16,569 bases of DNA from JAJPXC01 sp964628905 (GCA_964628905.1 CAZVNS010000034.1:1-16569); one strand, 5' to 3'. Shown: positions 1-7,085, counted from the stretch's first letter. Translations and numbers: made by a program. Notes: generated by a model not told the origin, from the letters alone.

Positions 1-51
1 ACCTGACTGTTAATCAGGGGGTCGTTGGTTCAAGCCCATCCTGAAGCGCCA
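1..51 (+). tRNA. tRNA-Asn (anticodon GTT), 3' part only
   Basis: The window opens inside a tRNA. The anticodon arm CCTGA-CTGTTAA-TCAGG (2-18) carries anticodon GTT at 9-11, so it reads Asn codons. A T-arm follows with loop TTCAAGC (29-35), then acceptor strand 41-47, discriminator G48 and an encoded CCA at 49-51. The second T-stem pair is a U-U mismatch (25/39); the rest of the stem pairs. The D-arm and 5' acceptor strand lie outside the window. Confidence 0.93.
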
Positions 52-76
52 AAAGATTAGTCTTACTATGCTACAT

Positions 77-112
77 GAGGTCACGGCCGCCGCCGCGACC
101 TCTTTCTTTTTC
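77..112 (+). terminator. Intrinsic terminator downstream of tRNA-Asn
   Basis: GAGGTC (77-82) pairs with GACCTC (97-102) around a GC-rich loop, followed by a T-rich tail at 103-112. It lies 26 nt past the encoded CCA and on the same strand, as expected for the end of the tRNA transcript. Confidence 0.75.
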
Positions 113-236
113 CGTAAGTCCCCTTTAACGTGCGGATCCCAGGCGTACTCACCCTCTTAAAGAGTAAAATTCCGCTCGATGATAGCTCGCCAATGTGTTA
201 AGAAAGTTTAAGAAATAGACTCTAGTAAGAAGGTGA

Positions 237-341
237 TATTATAGCTTTGACAACTACGACAAGGATATCACCTACAAAGATGGTAATATAGAATTAGGCG
301 ATTACTGGGAGAGCAACCGCGAAGGTCGCCTGAAGGAGTAA
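237..341 (+). pseudogene. 3' remnant of an unrecognised protein gene
   Basis: One frame is open from just after a TGA at 234-236 to a TAA at 339-341 and encodes about 34 residues of protein-like composition, ending in DYWESNREGRLKE. It has no in-frame ATG, GTG or TTG start, and nothing coding is visible between it and the tRNA-Asn terminator. A well-formed terminator starts 23 nt after the stop, as would be expected if this is the surviving tail of a once complete plus-strand gene. I do not recognise the family. It could also be a chance open frame. Confidence 0.4.
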
Positions 342-363
342 TCCTTCTTCATATCAACCAACA

Positions 364-406
364 GAGACCAAGAATCGGAATTTCCATTCTTGGCCTCTTG
401 TTTTTT
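364..406 (+). terminator. Intrinsic terminator after the gene remnant
   Basis: CCAAGAAT (368-375) pairs with ATTCTTGG (386-393). One mismatch further out, GAG (364-366) pairs with CTC (395-397). A T tract follows (398-406). This is a canonical plus-strand rho-independent terminator, and its good condition contrasts with the broken coding sequence just upstream. Confidence 0.85.
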
Positions 407-627
407 ACAAAGTCTGACGGGGGCTCTTCTCTGTTGACCCTGCATCCATGGCAAACGTATCAAAAATAATTGAGATCTTCACCCTAAAGCCCGCAGGGCT
501 ATGCTATGCCGGATTCTGTTTTAGGGCTCTTGTCATTTTGATGCGGTTGCCTTGGCCCTACAACCCGCACTGCACGACTAATGACGCGCAGCGGGGGTTG
601 ATGTGATGGCGTTTTTGCCGGGATGGA
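407..627. other. Non-coding stretch with three potential stems, 3' of nagB
   Basis: No gene is supported here. The part 482-600 can fold into several stems: CCCTAAA (482-488) with TTTAGGG (520-526), a nested AGCCC/GGGCT hairpin (488-500), TAGGGC (522-527) with GCCCTA (555-560), and CAACCCGC (561-568) with GCGGGGGTTG (591-600). Read on the minus strand, this is the sequence just past the nagB stop. No long U tract follows any of the stems on that strand, so it is not a textbook terminator. It could be a structured 3' UTR, a small RNA or an interspersed repeat. Confidence 0.45.
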
Positions 628-1431
628 TCAGAGTGTGGGGTTGAGGTTGTCCTTCTCGATGTCCTTGAAGTAGCGGTAGGTGTCGACCATGAGCTCGCCG
701 CAGGCGGCATCGTCGGCTACGATGATCGCATGGGGGTGGAGCTGCAGGGCTGTGATGGTCCACATCTGGCTGACGGAGCCTTCGACGCCATGCTTGAGGG
801 CGCGGGCCTTGTTGTGGCCGTTGACCAGGAGCATGATCTCCTTGGCGTCCATCACCGTGCCTACACCCACGGTGAGGGCTGTCTTGGGCACGAGGTTGAG
901 GTCGCCGCCGAAGAAGCGCGAGTTGGCCACGATAGTGTCGGTGGTGAGGGTCTTGACGCGGGTGCGCGAGGTCAGCGATGAGCCGGGCTCGTTAAAGGCG
1001 ATATGACCGTCGGGGCCAACGCCGCCCATGAAGAGGTCGACACCGCCGTAGCTCTTGATCTTAGCCTCAAAGCGGGCGCACTCGGCCTCGGGATCGGGGG
1101 CGTTGCCGTCGAGTATGTTGACATTCTCAGCGGGTATATCTATCTGGTTGAAGAAGTTGGTCCACATGAATGTGTGGTAGCTCTGCTCATGGTCGCGGGG
1201 GATGCCGCGGTATTCGTCCATGTTGAAGGTCACAACGTTTTTAAACGACACCTTACCCTCCTTGTTGAGCTTGATCAGCTCTTTGTACATGCCCAGAGGT
1301 GAGCTGCCGGTGGGGCAACCGAGCACGAAGGGGTGCTCAGCTGTGGGGTTGGCGGCGTTGATGCGGCTGGCCACATGGCAGGCGGCCCAGCGTGATAGTT
1401 GCTGATAATCGGGTTGGATAATTACTCTCAT
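628..1431 (-). CDS. nagB: Glucosamine-6-phosphate deaminase
   Basis: NagB converts glucosamine 6-phosphate to fructose 6-phosphate and ammonia in the cytoplasm, the step that sends amino sugars (for example from mucin or peptidoglycan) into glycolysis. The 267-residue product aligns without gaps to the E. coli numbering of catalytic residues: D72 in NMDEYRG, and D141, H143 and E148 in GPDGHIAFNEPG. The phosphate-binding GCPTGSSPLGMY segment is at 38-49. I chose the ATG at 1429-1431, which gives MRVIIQPDY. The in-frame ATG 36 nt further upstream is part of the -7 promoter region and would add 12 atypical residues. The gene stands alone, diverges from the OmpA-family gene, and has its own consensus promoter at 1465-1496. 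Confidence 0.97.
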   Translation of the reverse strand: MRVIIQPDYQQLSRWAACHVASRINAANPTAEHPFVLGCPTGSSPLGMYKELIKLNKEGKVSFKNVVTFNMDEYRGIPRDHEQSYHTFMWTNFFNQIDIPAENVNILDGNAPDPEAECARFEAKIKSYGGVDLFMGGVGPDGHIAFNEPGSSLTSRTRVKTLTTDTIVANSRFFGGDLNLVPKTALTVGVGTVMDAKEIMLLVNGHNKARALKHGVEGSVSQMWTITALQLHPHAIIVADDAACGELMVDTYRYFKDIEKDNLNPTL

Positions 1432-1464
1432 TGCTATATAGATGTTAGGTTGATTTTCTAAGAG

Positions 1465-1496
1465 CAAAGGTATGAAATATCGCCCAATCCCCCAAA
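1465..1496 (-). promoter_or_regulatory. Bacteroidetes-type promoter of nagB
   Basis: On the minus strand, TTTG (1493-1496) lies 20 nt from TACCTTTG (1465-1472). Both match the TTTG/TANNTTTG consensus of the Bacteroidetes primary sigma factor with normal spacing. The expected transcript leader before the ATG at 1431 is roughly 25-30 nt. Confidence 0.85.
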
Positions 1497-1687
1497 AACA
1501 TCTGTTAACATTTTAGCGGGTCTTGAACAAAAATTAATATAATAATGTTATTGAGATAAATCGTGACTACGAGGGAGGCTGCCGGCATCCGTAGGCAAGG
1601 CAGATGATTTCATCACCTTTTCATCATTGATTTGCTAAACAACAATCACAATTAAAAATAAGAATGTATCATTAAATTTTCAAAGCG

Positions 1688-2893
1688 ATGAAAGCACATT
1701 GGATTACTATCGTTGCTGCATGTGGAGGCTTCCTCTTCGCGACCTCACAAGCGCAAGCACAGGACGAAGTTGTGGTAGTCGAGCAGGATGTCACCGTTTC
1801 AGAGGTTGTTCCTTGCCAGGACAACTATTCATCATCATGGCGCGACAACTGGTTCATCCAGATTGGTGCCGGTATCAACTCACCTTTCGTTGAGAATTAC
1901 GAGCCCAACGGCAAGGAGAAGCATCACCTCACTCCCGCCTACAATCTTGGCTTCGGCCACTGGTTCTCTCCCTACTTGGCTTGGCGCCTCGACTTCCAGT
2001 ACGCCAACCTCCACTGGGACAACAACGGCTTCTCCAAGGCCAAATCAATCAACGGCAACTTTGACTTGATGTGGGATATGTGCAACTCTCTCGGCGGCGT
2101 CAACCCCAACCGTCCCGTATCGGTAGTGCCCTTCGTAGGAGTAGGTGGCACATTCAACTGGGACTTCAAGGGTGGCCAGCGCAACATCTACACCAATGGT
2201 GGCGGCCTGAAGAAGAATTCATGGACTCTCCCCGTATCAGTAGGTTTGCAGCTCCGCCTCCGTCTGTGCAAGTATGTTGACTTCTTCGTTGAGGGCCGTG
2301 CACAGTTCTTCGGCGACAACTTCAACAACTACGCCTACGGCATGCCCATCGAGTCGAACATCTCAGCCATCGGCGGCCTCACCTTCAACATCGGCGGCAA
2401 GGACTTCCAGGCTTACAACCCCTGCAAGGACGCAGCCTACATCGCCGGACTTAACGACCAGATCAACGCTCTACGCGGCGACCTAGCAGCTTGCGAAGCA
2501 GCCAACGCAGCCCTGCTGGCACGTCCCGCACAGGTGGTACAAGGCGACTGCCCCGAGGTCAACAACGCACCTCTGATGTCTACCGTACGCTTCACCATCA
2601 ACTCCGACAAGATCACCGACGAAGAGATGGTCAACGTCTACAACACCGCCGAGTGGATGAAGGCTAACCCCAACGCCAACGTCGTAATCCAAGGCTACGC
2701 CGACAAGGATACCGGTACAAGCGAGTACAACATGGGTTTGTCGAAACGCCGCGCCCAGGCCGTTTACGACACCCTCACCAAGACCTACGGCATCGCAGCC
2801 GACCGTCTGACAATGCAGCCCAACGGCTCAGCAGTTCAGCCCTACTCGACCAACAACTGGAACCGCATCGTGATCTTCTCACCCACAAAGTAA
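1688..2893 (+). CDS. OmpA-family outer-membrane protein (beta-barrel plus peptidoglycan-binding domain)
   Basis: This is a predicted major outer-membrane protein that ties the outer membrane to peptidoglycan, resembling Porphyromonas Omp40/41 and Bacteroides OmpA. Of 401 residues, 1-24 form a signal peptide ending in ...SQAQA. Residues about 50-235 are rich in alternating aromatic strands (FIQIGAGIN, PFVGVGGTF, FFVEGRAQFF), as in an eight-strand barrel. Residues 245-280 form a short helical linker, and about 298-399 form the OmpA C-terminal domain. That domain keeps the diaminopimelate-binding pattern D339 ... NMGLSKRRAQAV (R354/R355). The gene stands alone, with an AT-rich leader (1640-1687) and a 13-bp-stem terminator just after it. 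I could not place its promoter with confidence. Confidence 0.93.
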   Translation: MKAHWITIVAACGGFLFATSQAQAQDEVVVVEQDVTVSEVVPCQDNYSSSWRDNWFIQIGAGINSPFVENYEPNGKEKHHLTPAYNLGFGHWFSPYLAWRLDFQYANLHWDNNGFSKAKSINGNFDLMWDMCNSLGGVNPNRPVSVVPFVGVGGTFNWDFKGGQRNIYTNGGGLKKNSWTLPVSVGLQLRLRLCKYVDFFVEGRAQFFGDNFNNYAYGMPIESNISAIGGLTFNIGGKDFQAYNPCKDAAYIAGLNDQINALRGDLAACEAANAALLARPAQVVQGDCPEVNNAPLMSTVRFTINSDKITDEEMVNVYNTAEWMKANPNANVVIQGYADKDTGTSEYNMGLSKRRAQAVYDTLTKTYGIAADRLTMQPNGSAVQPYSTNNWNRIVIFSPTK

Positions 2894-2927
2894 AGACCGC
2901 AAACAACCCAACACTATAGCGAATGAA

Positions 2928-2967
2928 AGCGGCCGCTGTCACCCACCGACAGCGGCCGCTGACTTTT
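2928..2967 (+). terminator. Strong intrinsic terminator of the OmpA-family gene
   Basis: AGCGGCCGCTGTC (2928-2940) pairs perfectly with GACAGCGGCCGCT (2948-2960) across a 7-nt loop, followed by GACTTTTT. The 13-bp GC-rich stem and T tract fit a highly expressed gene. Confidence 0.93.
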
Positions 2968-3004
2968 TCACACCCAACAATCTACAACTTATCTAAAAAA
3001 TCAT

Positions 3005-3012
3005 TAACTTTG
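3005..3012 (+). promoter_or_regulatory. Candidate -7 box for the aspS operon
   Basis: TAACTTTG matches TANNTTTG exactly, but no TTTG is found 19-20 nt upstream, so only half of the promoter is seen. If it is used, the aspS leader is about 120 nt and contains all of the short tandem repeats at 3052-3117. Confidence 0.5.
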
Positions 3013-3051
3013 CCGCTTGATAGCGCTTAATGACTATAATGTCATCAATGT

Positions 3052-3117
3052 CATTAAAGTCCTTAAAGTCCATAAAGTCCTTAAGCTCTTTAAAAACTCT
3101 AAAAACTCTAAAAACTC
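3052..3117 (+). repeat. Short AT-rich tandem repeats in the aspS leader
   Basis: About four imperfect 9-10-nt units of the form TTAAAGTCC/ATAAAGTCC (3053-3087) run straight into three near-identical TAAAAACTC units (3091-3117). They end 22 nt before the aspS start codon. Their length makes slippage plausible, and the A-rich part may lie in the translation initiation region. Confidence 0.8.
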
Positions 3118-3139
3118 ACTCTAACAACTCCAATCATAA

Positions 3140-4900
3140 ATGTTCAGAAGCAATACATGCGGTGAGCTCCGACTCACCGACGCCGGAAAAGAAGTGACCC
3201 TCGCCGGATGGGTGCAGCGCGTGCGCAAGATGGGCGGCATGACATTCGCCGATATCCGCGACCGCTATGGCATCACCCAAGTGGTGTTCAACGACGAGTT
3301 CGACGCCGCGCTCAATGAGCAGGCCAACCACCTGGGCCGCGAATACGTAGTGCAAATCACCGGCAAGGTGGCCGAGCGCTCAAGCAAGAACCCCCATCTG
3401 CCCACAGGCGACATCGAGGTGATAGCCTCAAAGCTGTGTGTGCTCAACCCAAGCGAAGTGCCCCCGTTCACCATCGAGGACGACACCGATGGCGGCGACG
3501 ACATACGCATGAAATACCGCTACCTCGACCTGCGCCGCGGAGCAGTGCGCCGCAACCTCGAGCTGCGCCACCGCATGACTATGGAGGTGCGCCGCTACCT
3601 CGACTCAAAGGGCTTCCTCGAGATTGAGACCCCCATGCTCGTAGGCTCAACCCCCGAAGGCGCTCGCGACTTCGTAGTGCCCTCGCGCATGAACCAGGGA
3701 CAATTCTACGCCCTGCCCCAGTCGCCCCAGACCCTCAAGCAGCTGCTGATGGTGTCGGGCATGGACCGCTACTTCCAGATCGTGAAATGCTTCCGCGACG
3801 AGGACCTTCGCGCCGACCGCCAGCCCGAGTTCACCCAGATTGACTGCGAGATGAGCTTCGTGGAGCAAGACGACATCATCAACCTCTTCGAGGGCATGGC
3901 CAAGCACCTGTTCAAGGAGCTGCGCGGCGTGGAGCTCACCGAGCCCTTCCAGCGCATGTCCTGGGCCGACGCCATGCGCCTGTATGGCAGCGACAAGCCC
4001 GACCTGCGCTTCGGCATGGAATTCGTCGAACTGATGGACGTGCTCAAAGGCTCAGGCTTCAGCGTGTTTGACAACGCCGCCTACATCGGCGGCATCAACG
4101 CCAAAGGAGCAGCATCATACACCCGCAAGCAGCTCGACCAGCTCACCGAATATGTGAAGCGCCCGCAGATCGGCGCCAAGGGCATGGTCTACGCCCGCGT
4201 CGAAGCCGACGGCAACGTCAAATCATCGGTCGACAAATTCTACACCCAGGAGAAGCTCCAGGAGCTCAAGCGCTCCATGAACGCCGAGCCTGGCGACCTA
4301 ATCCTAATACTCAGCGGTGACGACGCCATGCGCACCCGCAAACAGCTGTGCGAGCTGCGCCTTGAGATGGGCAACCAGCTCGGCCTGCGCGACAAGAACA
4401 AATTCGCCTGCCTGTGGGTAGTCGACTTCCCCATGTTTGAGTGGAGCGAAGAGGAGCAGCGCCTGATGGCCATGCATCACCCCTTCACCCACCCCAAAGA
4501 TGAGGATATACCCCTGCTCGACACCAAGCCCGAGGATGTACGCGCCGATGCCTACGACATGGTAATCAACGGTGTGGAGGTAGGCGGCGGCTCAATCCGT
4601 ATCCACGACTCCGAGCTCCAGGCCAAGATGTTCGAGATACTCGGCTTCACTCCCGAGAAGGCACAGGAGCAGTTCGGCTTCCTGATGAACGCCTTCAAAT
4701 ACGGCGCACCCCCTCACGGAGGTCTCGCCTACGGACTCGACCGCTGGGTATCGCTCTTCGCCGGACTCGACTCCATCCGCGACTGCATCGCCTTCCCCAA
4801 GAACAACTCAGGCCGCGACGTGATGCTCGATGCCCCCGCCCCACTCGACCAGAGGCAGCTCGACGAACTCTCAATCGCCATCATAGAACCCGCCAAATAA
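3140..4900 (+). CDS. aspS: Aspartyl-tRNA synthetase
   Basis: AspS charges tRNA-Asp with aspartate and is a class IIb synthetase. The 586-residue length is standard for the bacterial type. Residues 1-110 form the OB-fold anticodon-binding domain (GWVQRVRKMGG, DIRDRYG). The catalytic core shows TPEGARDF (171-178), LPQSPQ (192-197), motif 2 FRDEDLRADRQPEFTQID (218-235) and motif 3 GLAYGLDRW (528-536); the bacterial GAD insertion fits the segment near 290-410. The residue after RVRK is Met, not the His seen in many non-discriminating enzymes, which suggests an Asp-only enzyme (inference). The start follows an AT-rich repeat leader. The TAA overlaps the next gene's ATG by one base (TAATG at 4898-4902), so translation of the two is probably coupled. 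Confidence 0.98.
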   Translation: MFRSNTCGELRLTDAGKEVTLAGWVQRVRKMGGMTFADIRDRYGITQVVFNDEFDAALNEQANHLGREYVVQITGKVAERSSKNPHLPTGDIEVIASKLCVLNPSEVPPFTIEDDTDGGDDIRMKYRYLDLRRGAVRRNLELRHRMTMEVRRYLDSKGFLEIETPMLVGSTPEGARDFVVPSRMNQGQFYALPQSPQTLKQLLMVSGMDRYFQIVKCFRDEDLRADRQPEFTQIDCEMSFVEQDDIINLFEGMAKHLFKELRGVELTEPFQRMSWADAMRLYGSDKPDLRFGMEFVELMDVLKGSGFSVFDNAAYIGGINAKGAASYTRKQLDQLTEYVKRPQIGAKGMVYARVEADGNVKSSVDKFYTQEKLQELKRSMNAEPGDLILILSGDDAMRTRKQLCELRLEMGNQLGLRDKNKFACLWVVDFPMFEWSEEEQRLMAMHHPFTHPKDEDIPLLDTKPEDVRADAYDMVINGVEVGGGSIRIHDSELQAKMFEILGFTPEKAQEQFGFLMNAFKYGAPPHGGLAYGLDRWVSLFAGLDSIRDCIAFPKNNSGRDVMLDAPAPLDQRQLDELSIAIIEPAK

Positions 4901-5694
4901 TGCCAACAATCCAGCACATCATAGGGGCTATCGAATCGATAGCCCCTCTTTCGCTACAAGAGTCGTGGGACAACACCGGGCTGCTCGTAGGGCACGCCGA
5001 GCCGGGCCGCGAGTGCACAGGCGTGATGCTCTGCGTCGACGTCACCCCCGGCATCGTGGAGCAGGCCGCTGAGCGCGGATGCAACCTCATCATCAGCCAC
5101 CACCCGCTGATATTCAAGGGACTGAAGCATATCAACGGCACCTCGCGAGTCGAAGTGTCAGTGATCATGGCCATACGCAACGACATCGCCATCTACTGCT
5201 GCCACACCTCAATCGACAAGGCCATCAACCTCGGAGTGTCGCAGCGCATGGCCCGGATGCTCGGCCTCACCGACATCGAGGTGCTGTCGCCGGAACCCAC
5301 CACCCCGGGTGCCGGACTCGGAGCCATCGGCACATTATCCGCCCCGCTCCTACCTCAGGAACTCGTCGACCGCGTCAAAGCCACCTTCGGCTCACCCATC
5401 GCCCGCTGCTCATCAGTCCCATCGATGCCCATCACGCGCATGGCCCTGTGCGGCGGCTCCGGAGGCGAATTCATACCCGACGCCGTGGCCCGCGGAGCAC
5501 AAGCCTACATCAACTCCGACACCCGCTATCACGACTTCAGCGACTGGGGAGAGCGTATTTTTATCATCGATATCGGACATTTTGAAAGCGAACAATGCAC
5601 AAAACAAATATTTAGTGAAATAATTACAGAAAAATTTCCTAACTTTGCACACTGTTATTTCGCAGACGAATACAATCCCATAAGTTACTTATAG
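4900..5694 (+). CDS. Nif3-like dinuclear metal-centre hexameric protein (YbgI family)
   Basis: This 264-residue protein belongs to the widely conserved NIF3/YbgI family, whose members form toroidal hexamers with a two-metal site. A biochemical role is not firmly established; some are annotated as GTP cyclohydrolase I type 2 homologues. Visible signatures are SWDNTGLLVG (22-31), ISHHPLIF (65-72, metal ligands H67 and H68), CHTSID (101-106, D106), GGSGGEF (185-191), and DIGHFESE (224-231, H227 and E231). It is the short form, without the PII-like insertion found in longer members. It overlaps the aspS stop by one base and is followed after 5 nt by the zinc-ribbon gene; Nif3 and this zinc-ribbon family are frequent neighbours in bacteria. 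Confidence 0.93.
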   Translation: MPTIQHIIGAIESIAPLSLQESWDNTGLLVGHAEPGRECTGVMLCVDVTPGIVEQAAERGCNLIISHHPLIFKGLKHINGTSRVEVSVIMAIRNDIAIYCCHTSIDKAINLGVSQRMARMLGLTDIEVLSPEPTTPGAGLGAIGTLSAPLLPQELVDRVKATFGSPIARCSSVPSMPITRMALCGGSGGEFIPDAVARGAQAYINSDTRYHDFSDWGERIFIIDIGHFESEQCTKQIFSEIITEKFPNFAHCYFADEYNPISYL

Positions 5695-5699
5695 CAAAT

Positions 5700-6482
5700 A
5701 TGGCTACAGATAAACCCAAAGCAGAGCAGACACTCTCAGTCGAGGAACGCTTGCAGTCGCTCTACAAGCTCCAGACAATCCTCTCTGAAATCGACCGCAT
5801 CAAGACAATCCGCGGCGAGCTCCCCCTGGAGGTCAAAGACCTTGAGGACAGCATCGAAGGTCTCCACACACGCGTCGACAACTACAAGCGCGAAATCGAC
5901 GAGACCCGCGCCAAGATGGCCGACGAGAAAGAGAAAATCGCTCAGTCCGAAAACCTTATCGCCCGATACAAAACTCAGCTCGACGAGGTGCGCAACAACC
6001 GCGAGTTTGACCTCCTGAGCAAAGAGGTCGAATTCCAGACCCTCGAAATCCAGCTCAGCGAAAAGCACCTCAACGAATACGCCCGCGTCATCGAGGCCCG
6101 CGAAGCTGAAATCGCCGCCACCGAGGAGAAGCTCGTCGACCAAAACCATATCCTCACCGAAAAGCGCGCCGAGCTCGACGAAATCGTGTCCGAAACCCGC
6201 CAGGACGAGGAGCGTCTCCGCGAAGAGGCCAAGTCGCTCGAGCCCATGGTCGACGCCCGCACCCTCGCCGCCTTCAAGCGTATCCGCAAGAACGCCCGCA
6301 ACGGCCTGGGTATCGTCTACATCCAGCGCAACGCCTGCGGCGGCTGCTTCAACCGCATCCCCCCGCAGAAACAGCTCGAAATCAAGATGCACAAGAAGAT
6401 CATCGTGTGTGAATACTGCGGCCGCATCCTCATCGACCCCGCCCTCGCAGGCGTAGAGGAGGCAACCGCCACCGACAAGTAA
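5700..6482 (+). CDS. Coiled-coil protein with C-terminal C4 zinc ribbon (zf-RING_7 family)
   Basis: The protein has 260 residues. Residues 15-180 are almost entirely charged heptad-like sequence (DRIKTIRGELPLEVKDLED, KREIDETRAKMADEKEKI) and predict a long helical hairpin. Residues 205-245 hold a zinc ribbon with CGGC (C213, C216) and CEYC (C237, C240) separated by a basic QKQLEIKMHKK segment. This architecture is that of the bacterial C4-type zinc-ribbon/CT398-like family; nucleic-acid binding is suspected for the family but the function is unknown. The ATG is 5 nt after the upstream stop, making it the last gene of the aspS operon, and a long hairpin follows. A long antisense frame over this gene is a codon-bias artefact. 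Confidence 0.92.
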   Translation: MATDKPKAEQTLSVEERLQSLYKLQTILSEIDRIKTIRGELPLEVKDLEDSIEGLHTRVDNYKREIDETRAKMADEKEKIAQSENLIARYKTQLDEVRNNREFDLLSKEVEFQTLEIQLSEKHLNEYARVIEAREAEIAATEEKLVDQNHILTEKRAELDEIVSETRQDEERLREEAKSLEPMVDARTLAAFKRIRKNARNGLGIVYIQRNACGGCFNRIPPQKQLEIKMHKKIIVCEYCGRILIDPALAGVEEATATDK

Positions 6483-6498
6483 CCCCACACCCACCCAT

Positions 6499-6539
6499 AC
6501 GAGAGCAGGCTGCGCCCATACGGCGCAGCCTGCTCTCGT
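6499..6539. terminator. 18-bp perfect hairpin closing the aspS operon
   Basis: ACGAGAGCAGGCTGCGCC (6499-6516) pairs base for base with GGCGCAGCCTGCTCTCGT (6522-6539), leaving a 5-nt loop. It starts 17 nt after the zinc-ribbon stop. There is no T tract on either strand, so it may act as an RNA-stabilising or bidirectional end structure and not a classical intrinsic terminator. Confidence 0.7.
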
Positions 6540-6905
6540 TGTATCACCCCACCCCTCGAACCATCCAACCTGTCCGACCCGTCTAACTTGTATTTGTTGG
6601 ATGGAGCGGGAGATATGTAAATTGACTCTGTTGGTTGACAATAGCAGACAAGGATGCGCAGAGCGCTTCTAACTTGATACGCCACGAATTTATTCGTGGG
6701 GCTCGTGTTACCCCTTATCTAAACACATTCTTGCAACCGCGGAGCGTGTTGCATCTCGTTCCTTACGACAATCAATTACGAACTATCATTTTTTTGCTTA
6801 TACTTTGACAAGTGGTTTTTATTTATGGTGCTGAGATCAGTATCTGCGACCGAAAGGTCTTTTTAGGGCCGACAACACATTCTTGTCTGACTTGTCTGAC
6901 TTGTG
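6540..6905. other. Gene-free region with palindromes and short direct repeats
   Basis: I see no supportable gene. The contents are: a 9-bp inverted repeat CCATCCAAC/GTTGGATGG (6561-6569, 6596-6604); a tight palindrome CCACGAAT-TT-ATTCGTGG (6682-6699); a GCAAC/GTTGC pair (6733-6752); a small GACC-GAAA-GGTC hairpin followed by TTTTT (6848-6864); a 12-nt direct repeat AACACATTCTTG (6722-6733 and 6874-6885); and 9-nt CTTGTCTGA units (6882-6905). The texture is that of decayed or interspersed repetitive DNA between convergent transcription units. Confidence 0.6.
6682..6699. repeat. REP-like palindrome
   Basis: CCACGAAT and ATTCGTGG flank a TT centre. Small palindromes of this kind occur as interspersed elements in many bacteria. 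The window holds only one clear copy, so membership of a repeat family is inference. Confidence 0.4.
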
Positions 6906-6906
6906 T

Positions 6907-6928
6907 GGGGTTGGGGTTGGGGTTGGGG
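6907..6928 (+). repeat. Telomere-like G4 tract, four GGGG runs separated by TT
   Basis: Four GGGG runs (6907-6910, 6913-6916, 6919-6922, 6925-6928), each separated by TT, form an uninterrupted GGGGTT array. This fits the G-quadruplex pattern without exceptions. It lies 2 nt before the A tract of the tRNA-fMet terminator, so the minus-strand transcript of the tRNA would end just short of the C-rich copy. Confidence 0.85.
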
Positions 6929-6930
6929 AT

Positions 6931-6961
6931 AAAAAAGCCGGCTGAGAGGTCAGTCGGCTTT
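6931..6961 (-). terminator. Intrinsic terminator of tRNA-fMet
   Basis: On the minus strand, AAGCCGACTGA pairs with TCAGCCGGCTT (one mismatch) around a CCTC loop and ends in TTTTTT. It begins 4 nt after the encoded CCA of the tRNA. Confidence 0.92.
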
Positions 6962-6965
6962 GGGT

Positions 6966-7040
<75 letters not shown>

Positions 7041-7054
7041 GTGTTTTGCAAGTG

Positions 7055-7085
7055 CAAAGTTACAATATTCTCGCGACGTGTCAAG
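7055..7085 (-). promoter_or_regulatory. Promoter of tRNA-fMet
   Basis: TAACTTTG (7055-7062) is an exact -7 box; CTTG (7082-7085) 19 nt upstream matches three of four -33 bases. Only 14 nt separate the -7 box from the mature tRNA 5' end. A TTTGCA/TGCAAA dyad (7045-7058) spans the -7 end and the start-site region. Confidence 0.75.

Noticed and set aside
242..249. TAGCTTTG as a promoter -7 box
   Set aside because: It matches TANNTTTG, but there is no TTTG 19-20 nt upstream, and no start codon with an open frame follows.
1429..1467. Upstream ATG for nagB at 1467
   Set aside because: It overlaps the -7 promoter box, and the extra 12 residues do not fit NagB, whose catalytic residues match E. coli numbering exactly from the ATG at 1431.
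1627..1634. TTGATTTG as promoter of the OmpA-family gene
   Set aside because: One mismatch in the -7 box and no -33 partner at normal spacing; the real promoter remains unplaced.
1688..2893. Alternative frames inside the OmpA-family gene
   Set aside because: Open frames of 60-90 residues on both strands are all Ser/Thr/Pro- or Arg-rich shadows of the well-supported reading frame.
3052..3117. CRISPR array
   Set aside because: Units are 9-10 nt with no spacers. No array with 25-40-nt repeats and no cas gene is present anywhere in the window.
5736..6641. A 301-residue open frame antisense to the zinc-ribbon gene
   Set aside because: It is rich in repeated acidic and hydrophobic residues mirroring Glu/Lys-rich coiled-coil codons, matches no family I know, has no promoter, and runs through the 18-bp hairpin. 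It is a codon-bias shadow.
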